A DNA stretch of 64,000 nt from Rhizodiscina lignyota (taxonomy: Eukaryota > Ascomycota > Dothideomycetes > Aulographales > Rhizodiscinaceae). The translations under genes and the position numbers were made by a program. Below, piece after piece: positions 21,613 through 33,660 of this stretch (positions within the stretch are counted from its first letter, which is position 1; the number at the start of each line of letters is the position of its first letter). Under the pieces are notes generated by a model, which had not been told where the DNA came from, did no database searches, and saw only the letters and a program-made list of their open reading frames with translations. Where the stretch lies: the NCBI GenBank assembly GCA_010015805.1, contig ML978138.1, positions 310,001 to 374,000 on the forward strand, read 5' to 3'.

Positions 21613-24336
21613 TCAAGCGAGAATGATTCGCCGAGATTCCGTAGTAGCATTTTCCACGCCGCGATTATTACCTCTTCCGCCTCTCCTGTTCGCTCCTCTT
21701 TGAGATCTGGGCGGCTCCTCCACATTCGTGATTTTCAGGTAGTTCGTCAAGATGAGATCATCTTCCGCCTCTTCACCTTCTTCCGCCAAAATCATGTATT
21801 GCCCAGCAAGCACCGCGACGTCGCCCGTTCGAACTTGGTCGTCGCGAAGTGCCTCATCGACATGCTCCAGTGGAGAAGCAAAGTATTTGACGTCCTGATT
21901 CTGAAGAGAGATTTCAATCACCGAATCAGAGCGCCAGGTTACGGTCGACACCACTGATGTTATAGCTTTGAAGTCCAAACGTGTCGCTCCCTTACTCGAT
22001 GCTTTGTACTCGTACCAGACACTGGGCACAAGGAATGTGGAGCCAATCTGCTGAATCACCGACGCGATCGGCTCGTCTGAGGCAGTTGGGTCTTGCTGGA
22101 TTTGTTGCCGCATTCTCTCGCTACTCTGGACCTTTTGATCGACTTCGTGCAGTTTCTCCTCTACGTGTTGTAGATTTTGGATTCTGACGCCCGAGAAGTT
22201 GTCCGAGATGCGTTCACGGTAATAATTTACCACACCCTGAACTTCGCGATCGTCTTGTGCCATAATGGATACAGCATCGCTGAGTGTAATCTTACGTCCT
22301 TCGACTTTGTACGCGACAGCCAGAGTCTGTTGGTCAAGACCTGCTGTGTGTTTAGCCAATCGTCCAGAGGTGCGGCACTCTTTCAGCATGCTGATCTCAT
22401 GGGGCCGCCCTCTTTTCGAAAACGCACTGATTGTTCTTCTTCGTCGGATCGGTGCCGAAACGAAGCTGTTGATTTGCTTAATGACAGGGTTAATGAGCTT
22501 GACTGCATCACGCGATGCATCATTGAGGTGAATCTCTTGAATCTCCAAGTCACAGAAATGGTCACGGGAATCGGGGTGAGCTTCTTTGATGGTGTATACC
22601 CCTGCTACTTTGTTAGTCGCACCCACTATTTCCGTCAGAGTCTAACATACCTGGAACGAGGCAAACGATGCGCTCATAATCCGCAGCCCGAATAATGTAT
22701 TTTTCGTCGTTCGTCAGAACTACAGTGATTTCGCCATCGTCGTCTTCCCTGTCGATCATCTGGTCTATTCTAGGTACGTCGTTGAATGTACGCAACGGAC
22801 CAGAGTACTGAAGCCTCGTGAACATCTCCGACGATTTGATGCCAGCTTCAGGCCATTTTACGACCCACGACATCTGGCTCCGACCCAACTAGCTCACGGT
22901 TCCCGGTAGGATGTAATCCAGAGGAAGCATATGGGCAATGAATGCATCCCAACATTTACTAAAGTCAAACTCGTTAGAGTCAACTCGTGGCCATCCTTCG
23001 GGGACAGGAATCATGGACATCATGAAGACCTTGGGGTTGATGGACAGCAATGGGAGCACTTTCAAGAAAAGAAGTTCGACACTGCTGCGATCGGCTTTGA
23101 ATTTATACGTTGACTCCAAGAATAATCGGATGTCGCTCAAGTCGTCGTCGTTGAGAAGCGAAAGCAATAGTGTGAGCATCTGGAGGAATCGGGGACGAAT
23201 GAACTTTTGAGCTGTTCCGTCAACGTCAAGTGTGTTGTAGTATGCAGCGCTCAGTGATATCATTTCCTGAATGCCTTTGCTGGTCGTCAGTGTTTTGAAC
23301 TGCCGCCCTTGCTTTATCCCGTAACGCGTATTTCGGGAGTTGATGATGTAACTGCGGGTGGACAGGCGAAACAACAAAGGACTGCGGTGGAAAAGTCGGC
23401 GAACATCTTCCATCATGCTTTCGAGGAAGGCTTTGGTGTCGTCCAGACTCAGTCTGGGCCACCACGCTGAATCAATATCCTGTAGCTGACTATTAGATTC
23501 ATCAAAGACAGCCCTTCGACTTCGATCAAGGTGCTCTCAAGGTCAAATTCGTCTCGATGTTTGCAAAGATCCTGAACCACTTTGACTTGTTCGCTATCGA
23601 TGGTCACTCCGGCGACCGGCCGGCTACGAGGCGTCAAAGCCAAGCGGCTAAGACGATGCATAGCCTTCTCTGCAATTTCGGCGGTCTTGTCGTTCTGGAT
23701 CACAGAGAGGTCTGGGGTTACCTCGAACTCAGAAAGCAGAGAGCCTGCAGTATTCACCCTCCATACGGAGTCCATCTGGTCTGGATCTCTATTCGTCATC
23801 ATATTCGTTTGCTCCAGTCGGTTGACAGTTGGTCTGTCCGCACCTGGAAGAAAAGACAGTCCGACTTTCAAGATTGGGGCATTTTCAAGGACTTCTCGGA
23901 CAGGCTGGCCACCAGCATAGCTTCTCCTGAAGCCCATGTCCGCAGCCCTTTCGATGCGCTTGATCATCAAATCCGTATCTTCAATGGTTATCATCTCCTT
24001 TTGAATCCCATCCATGACATCAAGAGCAGCCTGCATTGTCCGGTGTCTCTGATCTGCATTGGTCGAAACTAGTGCTAACTCATCAGAGCCGCTGCTGATA
24101 CTGCTATCGTGAGGCCTAGGGTGAGCCGGCTGTATGTGGACGGGTTCAATGCCATTGATTGACAGTGATCCAGCTGCAACATCAAAGCCATCCTCATCAT
24201 GGTTTCGAGCGTTGAGCCTCGAAGGCTCAGAAAGTATCTCATCGTGTGATAGGATCGGCTGGTGATTGGAAGGAAGAGGTCGTCTAGGACCGATACCACT
24301 GACAGGTCTCTGCTCACTCTCATGGCAGCTTGCACT
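21613..24336 (-). CDS. Large hypothetical protein, multi-exon, model incomplete
   Basis: Several long minus-strand stretches clearly belong together. The best junction is the 49-nt intron 22602-22650 (GTATGT, branch GACTAAC, acceptor GTAGCAG), joining RIVCLVPG to VYTIKEAHP. Upstream, the frames 22651-22888 and 22889-~23445 are in register but split by one TAG at 22889-22891, which follows a good donor (GTGAGC at 22897). The frame 23449-~24336 joins by another intron, not settled. The protein would exceed 850 residues. Visible traits are an acidic N-terminal part, a coiled-coil-like segment (VEEKLHEVDQKVQSSERMRQ) and a C-terminal RG-rich patch (RGANRRGGRGNNRG), common in RNA-binding proteins. 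No domain is recognised. The true start is not found. Confidence 0.5.
22602..22650 (-). other. Canonical intron of the large hypothetical gene
   Basis: 49 nt, donor GTATGT, branch GACTAAC, acceptor GCAG. It proves that this minus-strand gene is spliced. Confidence 0.85.
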
Positions 24337-24439
24337 TTACGGTACCAAGGCGCTAGTCTCCGGCGAGCGAACGAGACTTGTAACGGAGCCCCTTTCCTAT
24401 AACATCGAGAAGTAAATCTTCTGATGCAGGCTAGGCAAG

Positions 24440-24793
24440 CTACGCCCTGACAACCTCGAATACAACTCCACCGACGCGAGGAAGCTTCTTAGTACTGCCG
24501 GGGCCAACTTTGATCGCGTGGCTTCGCAGACTGTACGCTCGCTGGAAACCAGCTCCTTCGTATAAATGATGGCCTTTACCCGTAGCATTTTCAGCCTTGG
24601 CACTCCTGTCAAACAAATTTGGTACGTAGTGGTGTTCTCTGGACAAGGCTGATGAAGAGAGTGGTCGGAATGTCTGTTGGAAAATGTTGGAGAGCCACGA
24701 GAGAAAGGGATTACAAGGCTTCGAGCAGGTTGCGGGGTATATTAGAATAAGAAAAGAAAAAGAAAGACAAGAAATGACGGCACATTGGAGCAT
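24440..24793 (-). CDS. Possible secreted or membrane-anchored hypothetical protein
   Basis: A 117-residue frame starts with a strongly hydrophobic segment (CAVISCLSFSFLILIYPATC), which looks like a signal peptide or anchor. The remainder is basic and polar. It lies directly upstream of the large minus-strand gene and could be its first exon, but no donor/acceptor pair in correct phase was found. It may also be a separate small gene. No family is recognised. Confidence 0.35.
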   Translation of the reverse strand: MLQCAVISCLSFSFLILIYPATCSKPCNPFLSWLSNIFQQTFRPLSSSALSREHHYVPNLFDRSAKAENATGKGHHLYEGAGFQRAYSLRSHAIKVGPGSTKKLPRVGGVVFEVVRA

Positions 24794-25899
24794 GTCATGA
24801 TCCAAACATAGATCCGGTCTTCAGCCGTGTCGCTGTGCAGGACAGGCAAGACTACATATGCAAGTGGCCTCATCGCTCATGGTAGCCACCTCAACTGGTC
24901 GACGAAAGACTGGTGTTTCCTTTCTGCTGTCCAGACGGGACTTGACAATGATATGCAGATCTCATGACTGTTCAGATGAGAAACAGGCCGTCTCATCAGG
25001 TGCCATAGAGAATTATGCTCTGGTCCTGTTTGCTGCTGCAGTATCTTCCGTGGTTCTAGAAAACTGCTTGCAGCTCGGCTGACTGTTAGAGCCCTTAAGT
25101 TCGCTGGCCTCTTTGTTCAGCTGGTCGCTTGATGTGACAGCCGACGTGTATACTGCATATTCGAGCCGAGAGGGTGGGTCTAGAATTTAATAATTGGCTA
25201 GATTATAGCCACAGCCTTGTTATTCTTGTCGGGCGCAAACCGTGAGAGGCGTATTTCTGAGCCGCGTTCTTAGCCTGACAGGTGTCTGTCCGAGGAACCG
25301 TGCTGTAGAGTCCGAGTGGCATAGAGTATCTCCATGGAACGATCTGTCGAATAGCTCAATAGAATTTACTGGTTGCAGTACAGCTTAATGTTGCAATATA
25401 TCGTCCAAGTTGGAGCATGGTGCATAAACGCAAGGTAGATGCAGTTCAACAAAGAAGTCAAAATAAGGCTGAGGTTGGTTAAAATAGTGAGGCTGGATGT
25501 AGAGCCGGACTGTTTCATCCGATGTTCGACGCTAGTCATTTTTAGGGAGTGTTCGTAATAGGATTTAGTTCTCCGCGGATCGTGAACTATTTGAGGTCTT
25601 AAGAAATTAGAAGACAGTAGAAGTCAACCTTGGATTAGAAGGACGTCTACAACTCTGTTCGATTATAATGGGGCGCACCCTTTTGACACTGAGACCAGAC
25701 ATGCGCAGGAGCACCCTGGACGTGAGTCCGCGACGCGATCTGTAGATCTAAGATCCCTGAGATGTGATCGACGTCATACATATATATCAATCAATTCCAC
25801 CTCCGGAGCGCTTTCAAGTTATATATCAACATCCACGTAATGTTCGCGCGAACACGAACCTTGTTAGCGCAGGTATCAGACAGATTCACCCCGCTGATA
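24794..25899. other. Intergenic, AT-rich, no gene seen
   Basis: No protein-like frame except short ones. The 25100-25650 part is AT-rich and irregular and may contain eroded repeats, but no terminal repeats were recognised. Confidence 0.4.
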
Positions 25900-26642
25900 A
25901 TGGCCAGCCTCAATGGTATGTCCTGCGGCCTCTTACCTTCCGATATCCAAATGCTCTCAAATTAGATGGGTTTGGGATGCTCGAATGCTCGATGGGACTT
26001 GGAGACATCGGTTGAAGATACAATTGCTAATCTCTCGACCCAGTCTTCAGGAGGCCGTTGACAATGCACTCCACAGAGCCAATGACGGGGTACATGCGTA
26101 CGGGATACTGCGAAGTTCCGGCTAGCGATTTTGGCAATCATTCCGTCGCTGGTATGTGCACATTCTCTCTTACCTTCTTCTTGGAGTCCATTGCTATGAT
26201 CCGGACCAAATTGTACTTGTTCATGTCGCTTTGCGTTTGGCCACGAGTTTCGAGAGGAACTAACAAAGCCACAGGTATCATGACTAAGGAGTTTCTCGAC
26301 TTTAGTGCATCCCAGGGCAATGATCTCCGCACTGTGGGCCTGACCGAAGGTTGTAGGTGGTGTCTCTGCGCGTCAAGGTGGAGGGACGCATTTCTGGCGA
26401 GGAGGGATGATAACGATAAGATTGTCCCGAAGTCAGTTCGATCACCATGATTCGGACGAACATTTACATGCAATGAAATGGCTGATGTGGTATACAGGGT
26501 TGTCCTGAGCGCCACGAATGAGAAAGCTCTTAGATCAGTTGACCTGGAGGACTTGAGAAAGTTTGCTGTCGATCAAGGCGCCGCCAATGGAGTCGATGGT
26601 GTGAATGGTATCAACGGTATCAACGGTGTGAATGGACATTGA
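25900..26642 (+). CDS. DUF2237-family protein, four exons
   Basis: Exons 25900-25915, 26044-26151, 26275-26431 and 26498-26642 give 141 residues in phase. The first exon codes only MASLN plus one base. DUF2237 features are clear: HSTEPMTGYMRTGYCEVP, DFGNHSVAGIMTKEFLDFS, GNDL, and the signature CRWCLCASRW followed by KVVLSATNEKAL. The family is widespread in bacteria and fungi, and its biochemical role is unknown; conserved Cys, His and Trp residues suggest metal or small-molecule binding. An unusual tail of alternating GVNG/GING units ends the protein. The 5' UTR is probably interrupted. Confidence 0.88.
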
Positions 26643-26780
26643 TATACAAGAAAGGACAACTCAAATAACCACCCGAGGTACACGGTGAACGCTTCAAATT
26701 ACCGCCAGAACGAACCGAACAATTGAGACAAGCACACTGAACTTTTTGCATCTTACAATCCATCGCGGCCTACATCACCC

Positions 26781-28200
26781 TCACATATCTCCCCATGGAA
26801 CCGTCAACGGAGCAGGAATCTGTCCCATTTTGGCCAACGGGTCCGTGTTGTTGTAAGAATGCTTCTTGCGCTCTGCTGTAGACATCTTCGTAATGTCAAA
26901 CTGGTTTCCACCTACAGTCTTCTTGCCCCTGACAGTGCGCCCGTAAGAGGTCATGAATCTCTTCCACTGTTGTACTTCAGTATCTGGTAGCATGATAGTG
27001 CGGCCGAGAACTCACCTTGGCCTGAAAGCCGAACTTCCCACCCACGTCTTTAGCATTTGGAGCTCTGTAGACAAGATCCTTCCCTTTCTTGCCAGCTTTA
27101 CTTTCGCCCCAGCGCTCAACCGTCTTTTCAATATTATGCATTCCTTCAATCGGAATATTAAGCTTTTTGGAGTATGCCACAACCTAATTCGGCCAGATGT
27201 CTGCTCCATCCCAGTCACACGCACGGATTTGGTCGCTGTGTGCTCCATAAGGCCAGAAAACCATAAGGCTAAGACCAGGGGCACGTTTCTAACGGCCTTT
27301 GCTCCATCCGCCAGCAATCCCGCTCGCTCCATCTGATGTAACGTCTCCAGCAAGGCCAGGCCGAGAAGGTACAGTGTCCTGCACATTCTGTCACCATCGT
27401 CAAGCATGGCCCAGCCGCTTAGGTCACCACAGTTCCAGTACCATGCTCAAGCCTCAATGTAGGCCCACATCTTGAGTGCGGACCGTTCTCCATCCTTCTT
27501 CGAGTACTCGTCATTCCAAGCCACGAGCGCGTTCTCGATGATTTCCTGCACTCCATATCCGTAAAAGTCATTGTAGATGTACATGCTCATTATATCCGGG
27601 TTGCACTTTTGTTCAGCAAGTTGCATGTTGGTCCACAGCGCATCGGCAATGGTCGAGATAATCCACTTGTAACCAGGAAAGTCGTCGGCAGGCTTCTTAT
27701 TGTATTCCTCGGCTTCGGCTTTAAGGGTGTCCTTATCTCGCAGGTAATTGTCCATCTCATCTTCGTCGAGTTCGCGCTCACGGTCGAAACCTGGGCGAGG
27801 TGAAGTGAGGTATTTGAGGCCCGATGTGGTAGCTAGAGGCTGAGTTGCGGAGCTCACACCACTTCAGATTGCAGGCGTAGCCATGTCGCTGTTGCCAGTA
27901 GAAGTACCACTGCTCCCCTGAATTTGTTGGGTCCATTGCGTCGACTAAGTCGTTCTTCAGCGCGTCGAGGTCGTCGGCAGAGATGCCTGGGGCTTCCGAG
28001 CCCTTCTTCCCAGGCTGTGCGGCTAGAGCTCTGGCATTATACTTCTCTACAATCTTCTCAATGATTTGCTCCGAAATGAGATGCGCCGCTTCGTTCTCTT
28101 TCCCAGCAGTTTTAGTTCGCTTGGGCGTCTGCTGAGCCTCAGCTGGGCTGGAGGACGCGTTGGGATCTGCGTCAGCGAGTGAGCGTTTGGCGCGAGGCAT
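26781..28200 (-). CDS. Conserved-looking nuclear-type hypothetical protein, five exons
   Basis: Exons 27858-28200, 27469-27790, 27225-27417, 27016-27183 and 26781-26966 give 403 residues with all phases consistent. The start is basic (MPRAKRSLADADPN and TPKRTKTAGKENE), like a nuclear localisation signal. A central region reads WYFYWQQRHGYACNLKWC and YGYGVQEIIENALVAWNDEY. A helical stretch (RTLYLLGLALLETLHQMERA) follows. The C-terminus is basic and lacks membrane segments. Intron 27418-27468 is 51 nt (a multiple of three) and contains an in-frame TGA, so retention would truncate the protein. No family is recognised. Confidence 0.75.
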
Positions 28201-28457
28201 TGGACGCGTTCAAGACGTCAATTAGGGGAATGCAGATTTTATAAAGCTGGTGCAAGAAGACGGCGGATCAGGTAAATGGATTCACGGTGTGAAATGATCG
28301 TCAGGGTTGATTGTTGAGCGACGAGTATGACGCCACAGGCACGAGCTTGGCTTGGCATTCTCCACTCCAGAAACGCGAAAATGGAACGCTTCACGTGACT
28401 GTTCTTCTTTTTTGATATTCGAAATGGGCAGCTTCCAAGGTTTGTACTTGGCCGATA

Positions 28458-29423
28458 TCATCTTGACAGTTCATCAATAATCGCATGGCCCTCAGGGCCC
28501 AAAACAAGCATGCTGAGTCCGCTTGCAATGTCCCCACTCCTTCCATCGAAGAACATATCCACCTCATCTTCAATTAGCTGCATGTTCTCGTCCAGATCTT
28601 CCGTTGTACGACAGATATAAATCGTTCTCATGCCTCTACACCCAATGATGAGATACTGGACACATGAAACTCCAATGATCTGTCACGACTTACACTTTCT
28701 TTGCCGCTCTAAGGTCATACGCGTGAGCGGCGACCATTGCGCAGTTTTCGGGCTTCAGTTGCATCAGCTCTAAAGCCTTTAAGTAGATTGCGGGGTCCGG
28801 CTGAGTAAAAGTCATTATTTCTGCTCTCTCAGTGATTCTACTGACGCTATACTTTGGAGTGGCCAAGGAGCTGCGAGGAGAACGCGCTATGAAATGGGAT
28901 GCCGGACGATTTGAGTATGTCCAACTGCAGCCGAGTAGTGCCATTTGCAAGGACTACACTATCTATATGGTCATTGAGACTGCACTGAAACAGTTGATTG
29001 GACTCACACGAAATAGTGCCTGCGCAGCCGGTTAAGCGCCGGAATCACATCTGGCCATGCTGTTCCGTGTGAGTTACGATTTACGTTCACCGTTGCAGCA
29101 TTACCTCTTTGCACATGCCACTGTGCTACGAGATCTTTGCGGAGTGAATTGTCCCAAGTCTGAAGGTTGACGCCGTTGGCCTCGAGGAGCCGGTCTAGGA
29201 CTCGGCGATGCGTAACGTCAATGTCCTCGGGGCCTTCGCCCCTGGAAAACCGGGCATGAATTTCATCAAAGAAGCCAGCCCTCCAGTCTGTTGCTAGTTG
29301 CAGAAGATCTAAACCTGGCACATTCGGGGCAAATAGAAAGGCTGACATAATAGAGGACTGCCAGTCACAGCATGTGCCCATCAGGTCGAAGACCAGGGCC
29401 TTCAAGTCTTTGTCGCCCAACAT
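28458..29423 (-). CDS. Haloacid dehalogenase-type hydrolase (HAD, type II), four exons
   Basis: Exons 29008-29423, 28853-28958, 28694-28800 and 28458-28635 give 268 residues with all phases consistent. HAD motif I is KALVFDLMGTCCDW (nucleophile Asp in DLMGT). Motif II lies in VLANGTTRLQLD, assembled across intron 1. Motif III supplies the Lys in LLGHSKPDPAIYLKAL across intron 2. Motif IV is AAHAYDLRAAKKVGMRT, across intron 3. This is the type II (L-2-haloacid dehalogenase-like) arrangement, where Asp attacks the C-X or C-O bond. Fungal members are often of unknown substrate. No signal peptide, so probably cytosolic. Confidence 0.9.
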
Positions 29424-30192
29424 AGTTGTTGGGGTGTGGGCGATCTCTTTTCCACAATGAGCTTTGAATATTTGCGCATTCGCTTTAGGCTTTTCCGGAA
29501 TTGTAAGATAGGGCAGGGAGACGCAATGACAGAAACACGGATTCGGGGAGTCAAGAAGGACGAATCTTTAGAGCACACGACACATACGAGCTGCAGGAAA
29601 GCCTTTACCCCACTGATCCTCAGAAGATCTTATGCACTGGTATGTGCATGATTGACAGGCAGTTCTGCAGTAGGGTTCTTGACAGGACAGATGAGTGGAA
29701 GTGATGAGCAAATGTTGAGAGGCCTTTCTTGGCACGTGCATTTCTTCCAAGATTCGCCATTCGGCGAATTTCCAGGGGTTCCTCCTTCTCCGCTCTCAAC
29801 ATCACTCGCGCCTGTCACGCACCGGAACTTCCCAAGTTCAAAAAGCAAACAATGAGAGATGCTCCGTGAAGATTTGAGACTAATGAAGACAAGTTTTCCG
29901 ATTGCTCGCTTACTTCAAAGCTTCGCTTGTCGAGCGTGATGCACTCGTGCCCAATATGCCTTGATCAAGCTTAGGCTTTGGTACACCAAGGTGTCACTGC
30001 ACCGAAGCGATTCTTCAAATCCTCTTTCAAATACAACCGAAGAAAATGAAGGTAACCCTTGTCAGGTCTAGTTGCAATGCTGGTGAAGAACCTCAAGAAA
30101 CAATTCGGCCGCTTCTGTTAGTAGCCGTCCCTCTTATCGAACGCCATTTATCCTGTAAGCTCCTGAGAAATCCACCAAACCCGCAGTTGACG
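29424..30192. other. Intergenic, no gene seen
   Basis: Only shadow frames. It includes the HAD promoter and the 3' end of the first BTB gene. Confidence 0.4.
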
Positions 30193-31118
30193 TTACGCAG
30201 CTATCCACCGACCCATGCCATGATTATCCGATGCCAAAAAGGCCTCGCACTCTTGCAGCTCCTCGTCGGTCTCGTGCTCATGGAGAGCATGCTCATCGGG
30301 GCGGAACACATTGCTGCTCCCCTCGTACAATCCAGGGGCGGTAATACCCTCGAACATCGCCCGTTCCAGCTCGAACTTGATCCCGCTCGTCCCAAACCCT
30401 TCTGCTACTTGCTTCCGAACCACGCTCATCAGGACGTTCCGTGGCAGCTTTTGCAGTAGCTCTGGTGGCACCTTCGGCTTCATGTATGCCGCGTCTTCGA
30501 AGTACTTCGGCCATCCGTACACGACACACGCGGTGATGCACCTAATGAGCGGGCTGTCATGAGGAAGTCGTTCGTATGCGGAAAGGCCAGCCACTATCTC
30601 AATGCTGTTGCGCTTGCCCAGCACCACTTCATCTTGAAGTAGAGCCATTACAAGACTCCGCAGGCGGCGGACGTCGTAATCATGCGCCAACGTGTAGACT
30701 GCTATGAGATCATGTTGACACAAATTGTTGTAGAAGTTGTTGCATGTTGGAACGTAATCCGGATAGTCTGGTGAGCTGGCGTGTGCGAGACGTTGGTTAC
30801 TAGACAGAGTACCGGTACACAGCCAGTCCTTGAATGTCTGAACAGTTCGTGGGGATGAAGGTGTCATGAAGAGGTTCTTCGCGATATCTTCTTTGTATTT
30901 GCAAAAGTATTCCGAGAAGTGGCAGAGTAAAGCTTTATGGATTTGAATCGCCTGTGTCTTTCCGCAGGAGTCGTAGAAGCCGAGATAAACGTGTTCGAGG
31001 TCACACTTTGCTCTGAAGGTGTGGGTCAGAAGTCATTATACCGCACACAAAACGGAGCTTACAGAATTTGAGCTCGAATGCCCATGGCATCTTTCACGGG
31101 ATCCTTTAAAGTCGACAT
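30193..31118 (-). CDS. BTB/POZ-domain protein, copy 1 (two exons)
   Basis: Exon 1 31063-31118 (MSTLKDPVKDAMGIRAQI) and exon 2 30193-31012 give 291 residues; the 50-nt intron has GTAAGC and CTTCAG. The BTB core is visible as VYLGFYDSCGKTQAIQIHKA, LLCHFSEYF, FKDWLCTGTL and CQHDLIAVYTLAHDYDVRRL. Fungal BTB proteins of this kind usually bind partners, sometimes as Cul3 adaptors; this one lacks a clear second domain. It is followed by a long helical C-terminal part (ERLPHDSPLIRCITACVVYG) shared with the other two copies. The acidic end (HEHETDEELQECEAF) is shared too. Confidence 0.85.
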
Positions 31119-31656
31119 GACGCGGGTGCAGGGAAGAAAGGACTGTCGAACAGCGAATTGTTTGAATCGTAGATGTTTTAAAGTAGAGCACAGCAAAGGA
31201 TTCGCCATTTTTCGCGTGTGAAGTTCCGATTATAAGCGACAATTTAAAGGTGAGGTTTCGTTGGCAAGTGTTTCGAGGGACACACCTGACTGGAGCATGT
31301 GCTGGCACTGCGTCGTGAACACTTGGCAAGCGCACACGATTCAATTGACCATTTTCATATATTTAAAAGTTTATTTGAATTTAGCTAACATTTGCAAGAC
31401 AAAATATCGTGGAATACCTGAGACAAGTGCCCGCACTCGAGAGTGATAAAGAAGTTAGCCGCCTTTCCGGCTTTGGCGCCTGAGGCGAGTAGATCTTGCA
31501 CTTCAAGGGAAGCGAAGACCATCTCTGAAAGCTTAGTACTACGTGTTTAGGAGTAGATATAACATTTCGTATCATCGAAAACCCATTGTACTTTATTAGT
31601 TACAGAGAGGTAATACATTAAAGTTATTCAGTATTTTGAAAGGCCGACTTCAGTTT
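31119..31656. other. Spacer between BTB copies
   Basis: About 540 bp, AT-rich from 31330 to 31640. No gene seen. Confidence 0.4.
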
Positions 31657-32667
31657 TTAGTCAGATAGGAGCCAATACAATTGGGCTGGTGCCTTCCATC
31701 TGGCATCGCACTCTTCTTCCTCAGCCGTGGTAACATGCTCATGGAATGCATACCGTTCCTCATCCAATTTGCCGTCGTTGCCCTGGCCACGGTTTGTACA
31801 TTTGCCGTATTCTCCTCCTGGAATTACCGCAATGTCGATTTTTCTGGGAGGGCGAGAGAATCTGGAAGACGACGCCAACAAAGTTGCGGCATGATAGCTC
31901 ACCCCTTCAAGCAGAATAGTCACCGGCAGTTGTCGAAGTAGTTCCTGCGGAACTACAAGCTGCGCACTCATGGGATCCATATATTTCCTCCAGCCTCTGA
32001 TAATGAAAATGCTGAAGAGTTTGCACAATCCGCTATTTTCGGGGAGCTTCTCAAATGCACTGAGGGCAGCCGTAACCTCCGGAGCGTCGTCCGGTCCACC
32101 GTCCGGTCCACTGAACAACACCTAGAGGAGACATTGTATATTGCTCCGCAGAGCTCGAATGCTGTAAATGTCCGCAAAGATGTAGAGTTTCACCATATCA
32201 TGGAGGCACACATTCTTGTGGAAGGATTTACAAGTAGGGTCGTATCCTTGAATTTCCGACGAGTGTTCGCGGCGCTGGATGTGGGATAGGCATCCTGTAT
32301 AAAGCCATGATACGAAGATTGCGAGAGTGCGAGACGAAAGATCGACGTCGAATGTTCGTTTCCTGGATTCGGAGAAACCCCCATCTAAGGCATTCTTGAA
32401 GTACTCTGAGAAGTGGCAGAGCAAGGTCTTGTGAGTCACGGCTTCGCTCAGGTCCTCTTTGTCCCCTAGTTGCTCAGTGATGCGCAGCGTAATGAGGGTC
32501 TGATCCTGCTTTCCAAGGAGGTCTCCGCGGGTCAACTGCGCTGCTTTGGTTTCGTCCATCTGGCTGGCTACGTGGTTCAATTGTGCGCTTTCGGATCTGT
32601 CCAACAGTCCGTCCACATCAGGCAACGTATCTTGAGTTTTGACTCTTTTGGCGGCACGGCCTGGCAT
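31657..32667 (-). pseudogene. BTB/POZ-domain protein, copy 2, interrupted by an in-frame TAG
   Basis: ATG at 32667. One continuous frame of 337 codons contains a single internal stop, TAG at 32122-32124, before the final stop at 31657. The upstream half has the BTB core (HKTLLCHFSEYFKNALDGGF, FVSWLYTGCLSH, FHKNVCLHDMVKLYIFADIY, IRALRSNIQCLL). The downstream half continues it (VLFSGPDGG, AFEKLPENSGLCKLF, RYAFHEHVTTAEEEECD). Copies 1 and 3 have Gln at the TAG position, so a CAG-to-TAG change is the simplest cause. A truncated 181-residue BTB-only protein could still be made. An intron here would remove conserved residues and is unlikely. Confidence 0.8.
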
Positions 32668-33660
32668 TACGCAGTTTCGTGCTTGCGATTAACAATGCTG
32701 TATAGAGTAAGATATTCGTAAATGTTGCGCCTTCGCAATCTAGGTTCGCCGAGCAGATGGCTGGGTGAAACGTACCTGCAATGCTCAAGGCTTAAATAGT
32801 TTAGTCCTGGTGAGGAGGCGGCACGCAATACTCCGGGCTCGAATCAGGGTCGTTCCGATTTGAATTCCACAAATGGACGATGTTACTTCGAGACACAGTG
32901 GGAGGAGTCCATGTGAGAGAGGTCGCGTTCGAACTTCGAAGACCTAAGGAACCCCTGAGGCGCGTTGGCGTTCTCGTGAGTCGCGACGCATAACGGGTGT
33001 GGCGTCGGAAACCCTAAATTAAATTACTTTGTACTAGGATACGCCTTGAGCACTGGCGCTTATCAATTTCCAGACTTCTGAGAAGTTTCTGATATACCTA
33101 TTGAGCAACCATCGTGTGGAAGGGAACAGTTCCAAACGCTTGAGATGTGCAAAGATCAGGGGCAGCGCGGGGATGATGAGATCCGCGATCGTGCCCTCCC
33201 AACTTCGAAAATCGCAGACCTCTCGCAGGCGACCGTCTGCACTTGCTAGTGAGGTGCAAATGCAGATGAACTTATTCAACCAGTATCTCGATATTAATCT
33301 GCCATTATAGTGCCGTGCGGAGCACGATGGTTGACTTGTAGGCTTCCAAAAGTCTTCTGAGAATCGGTATCAGATGTTTCATGATTGATGACCTCCGTCG
33401 TGAATTTCACGTTGTCCTTCCAATCATTGCGCCACACTCACTCAAACCTTTCACTTGGACATACGGAGTCCGAGGTAACATCCCTCTACAGTTCGCTGAT
33501 CTCACAGAAAGCAGTGAATGTAAACACACCTACCACTGATCGGCTTCCATTCAGTAGTCCGCACTGGGAGTCACACGCAACACCTGACCTGGGATACAAA
33601 AACTCAACATCTACTTCTCTCTCCTTCACTCCACTTCGAAAAGCCTCCCCACCTGCAACC
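32668..33660. other. Divergent intergenic region between BTB copies 2 and 3
   Basis: It holds both promoters. A frame is open upstream of 33661 from 33385, but its reading is not protein-like and its start is not better than the ATG at 33661. Confidence 0.4.

Noticed and set aside
22874-22897. A 24-nt GTGAGC..CAG intron in the large minus-strand gene
   Set aside because: Too short for normal splicing. A longer intron or a nonsense codon is more likely.
33385-33660. N-terminal extension of BTB copy 3 by 92 residues
   Set aside because: The extension is not protein-like and has no counterpart in the paralogues; the ATG at 33661 fits the family.
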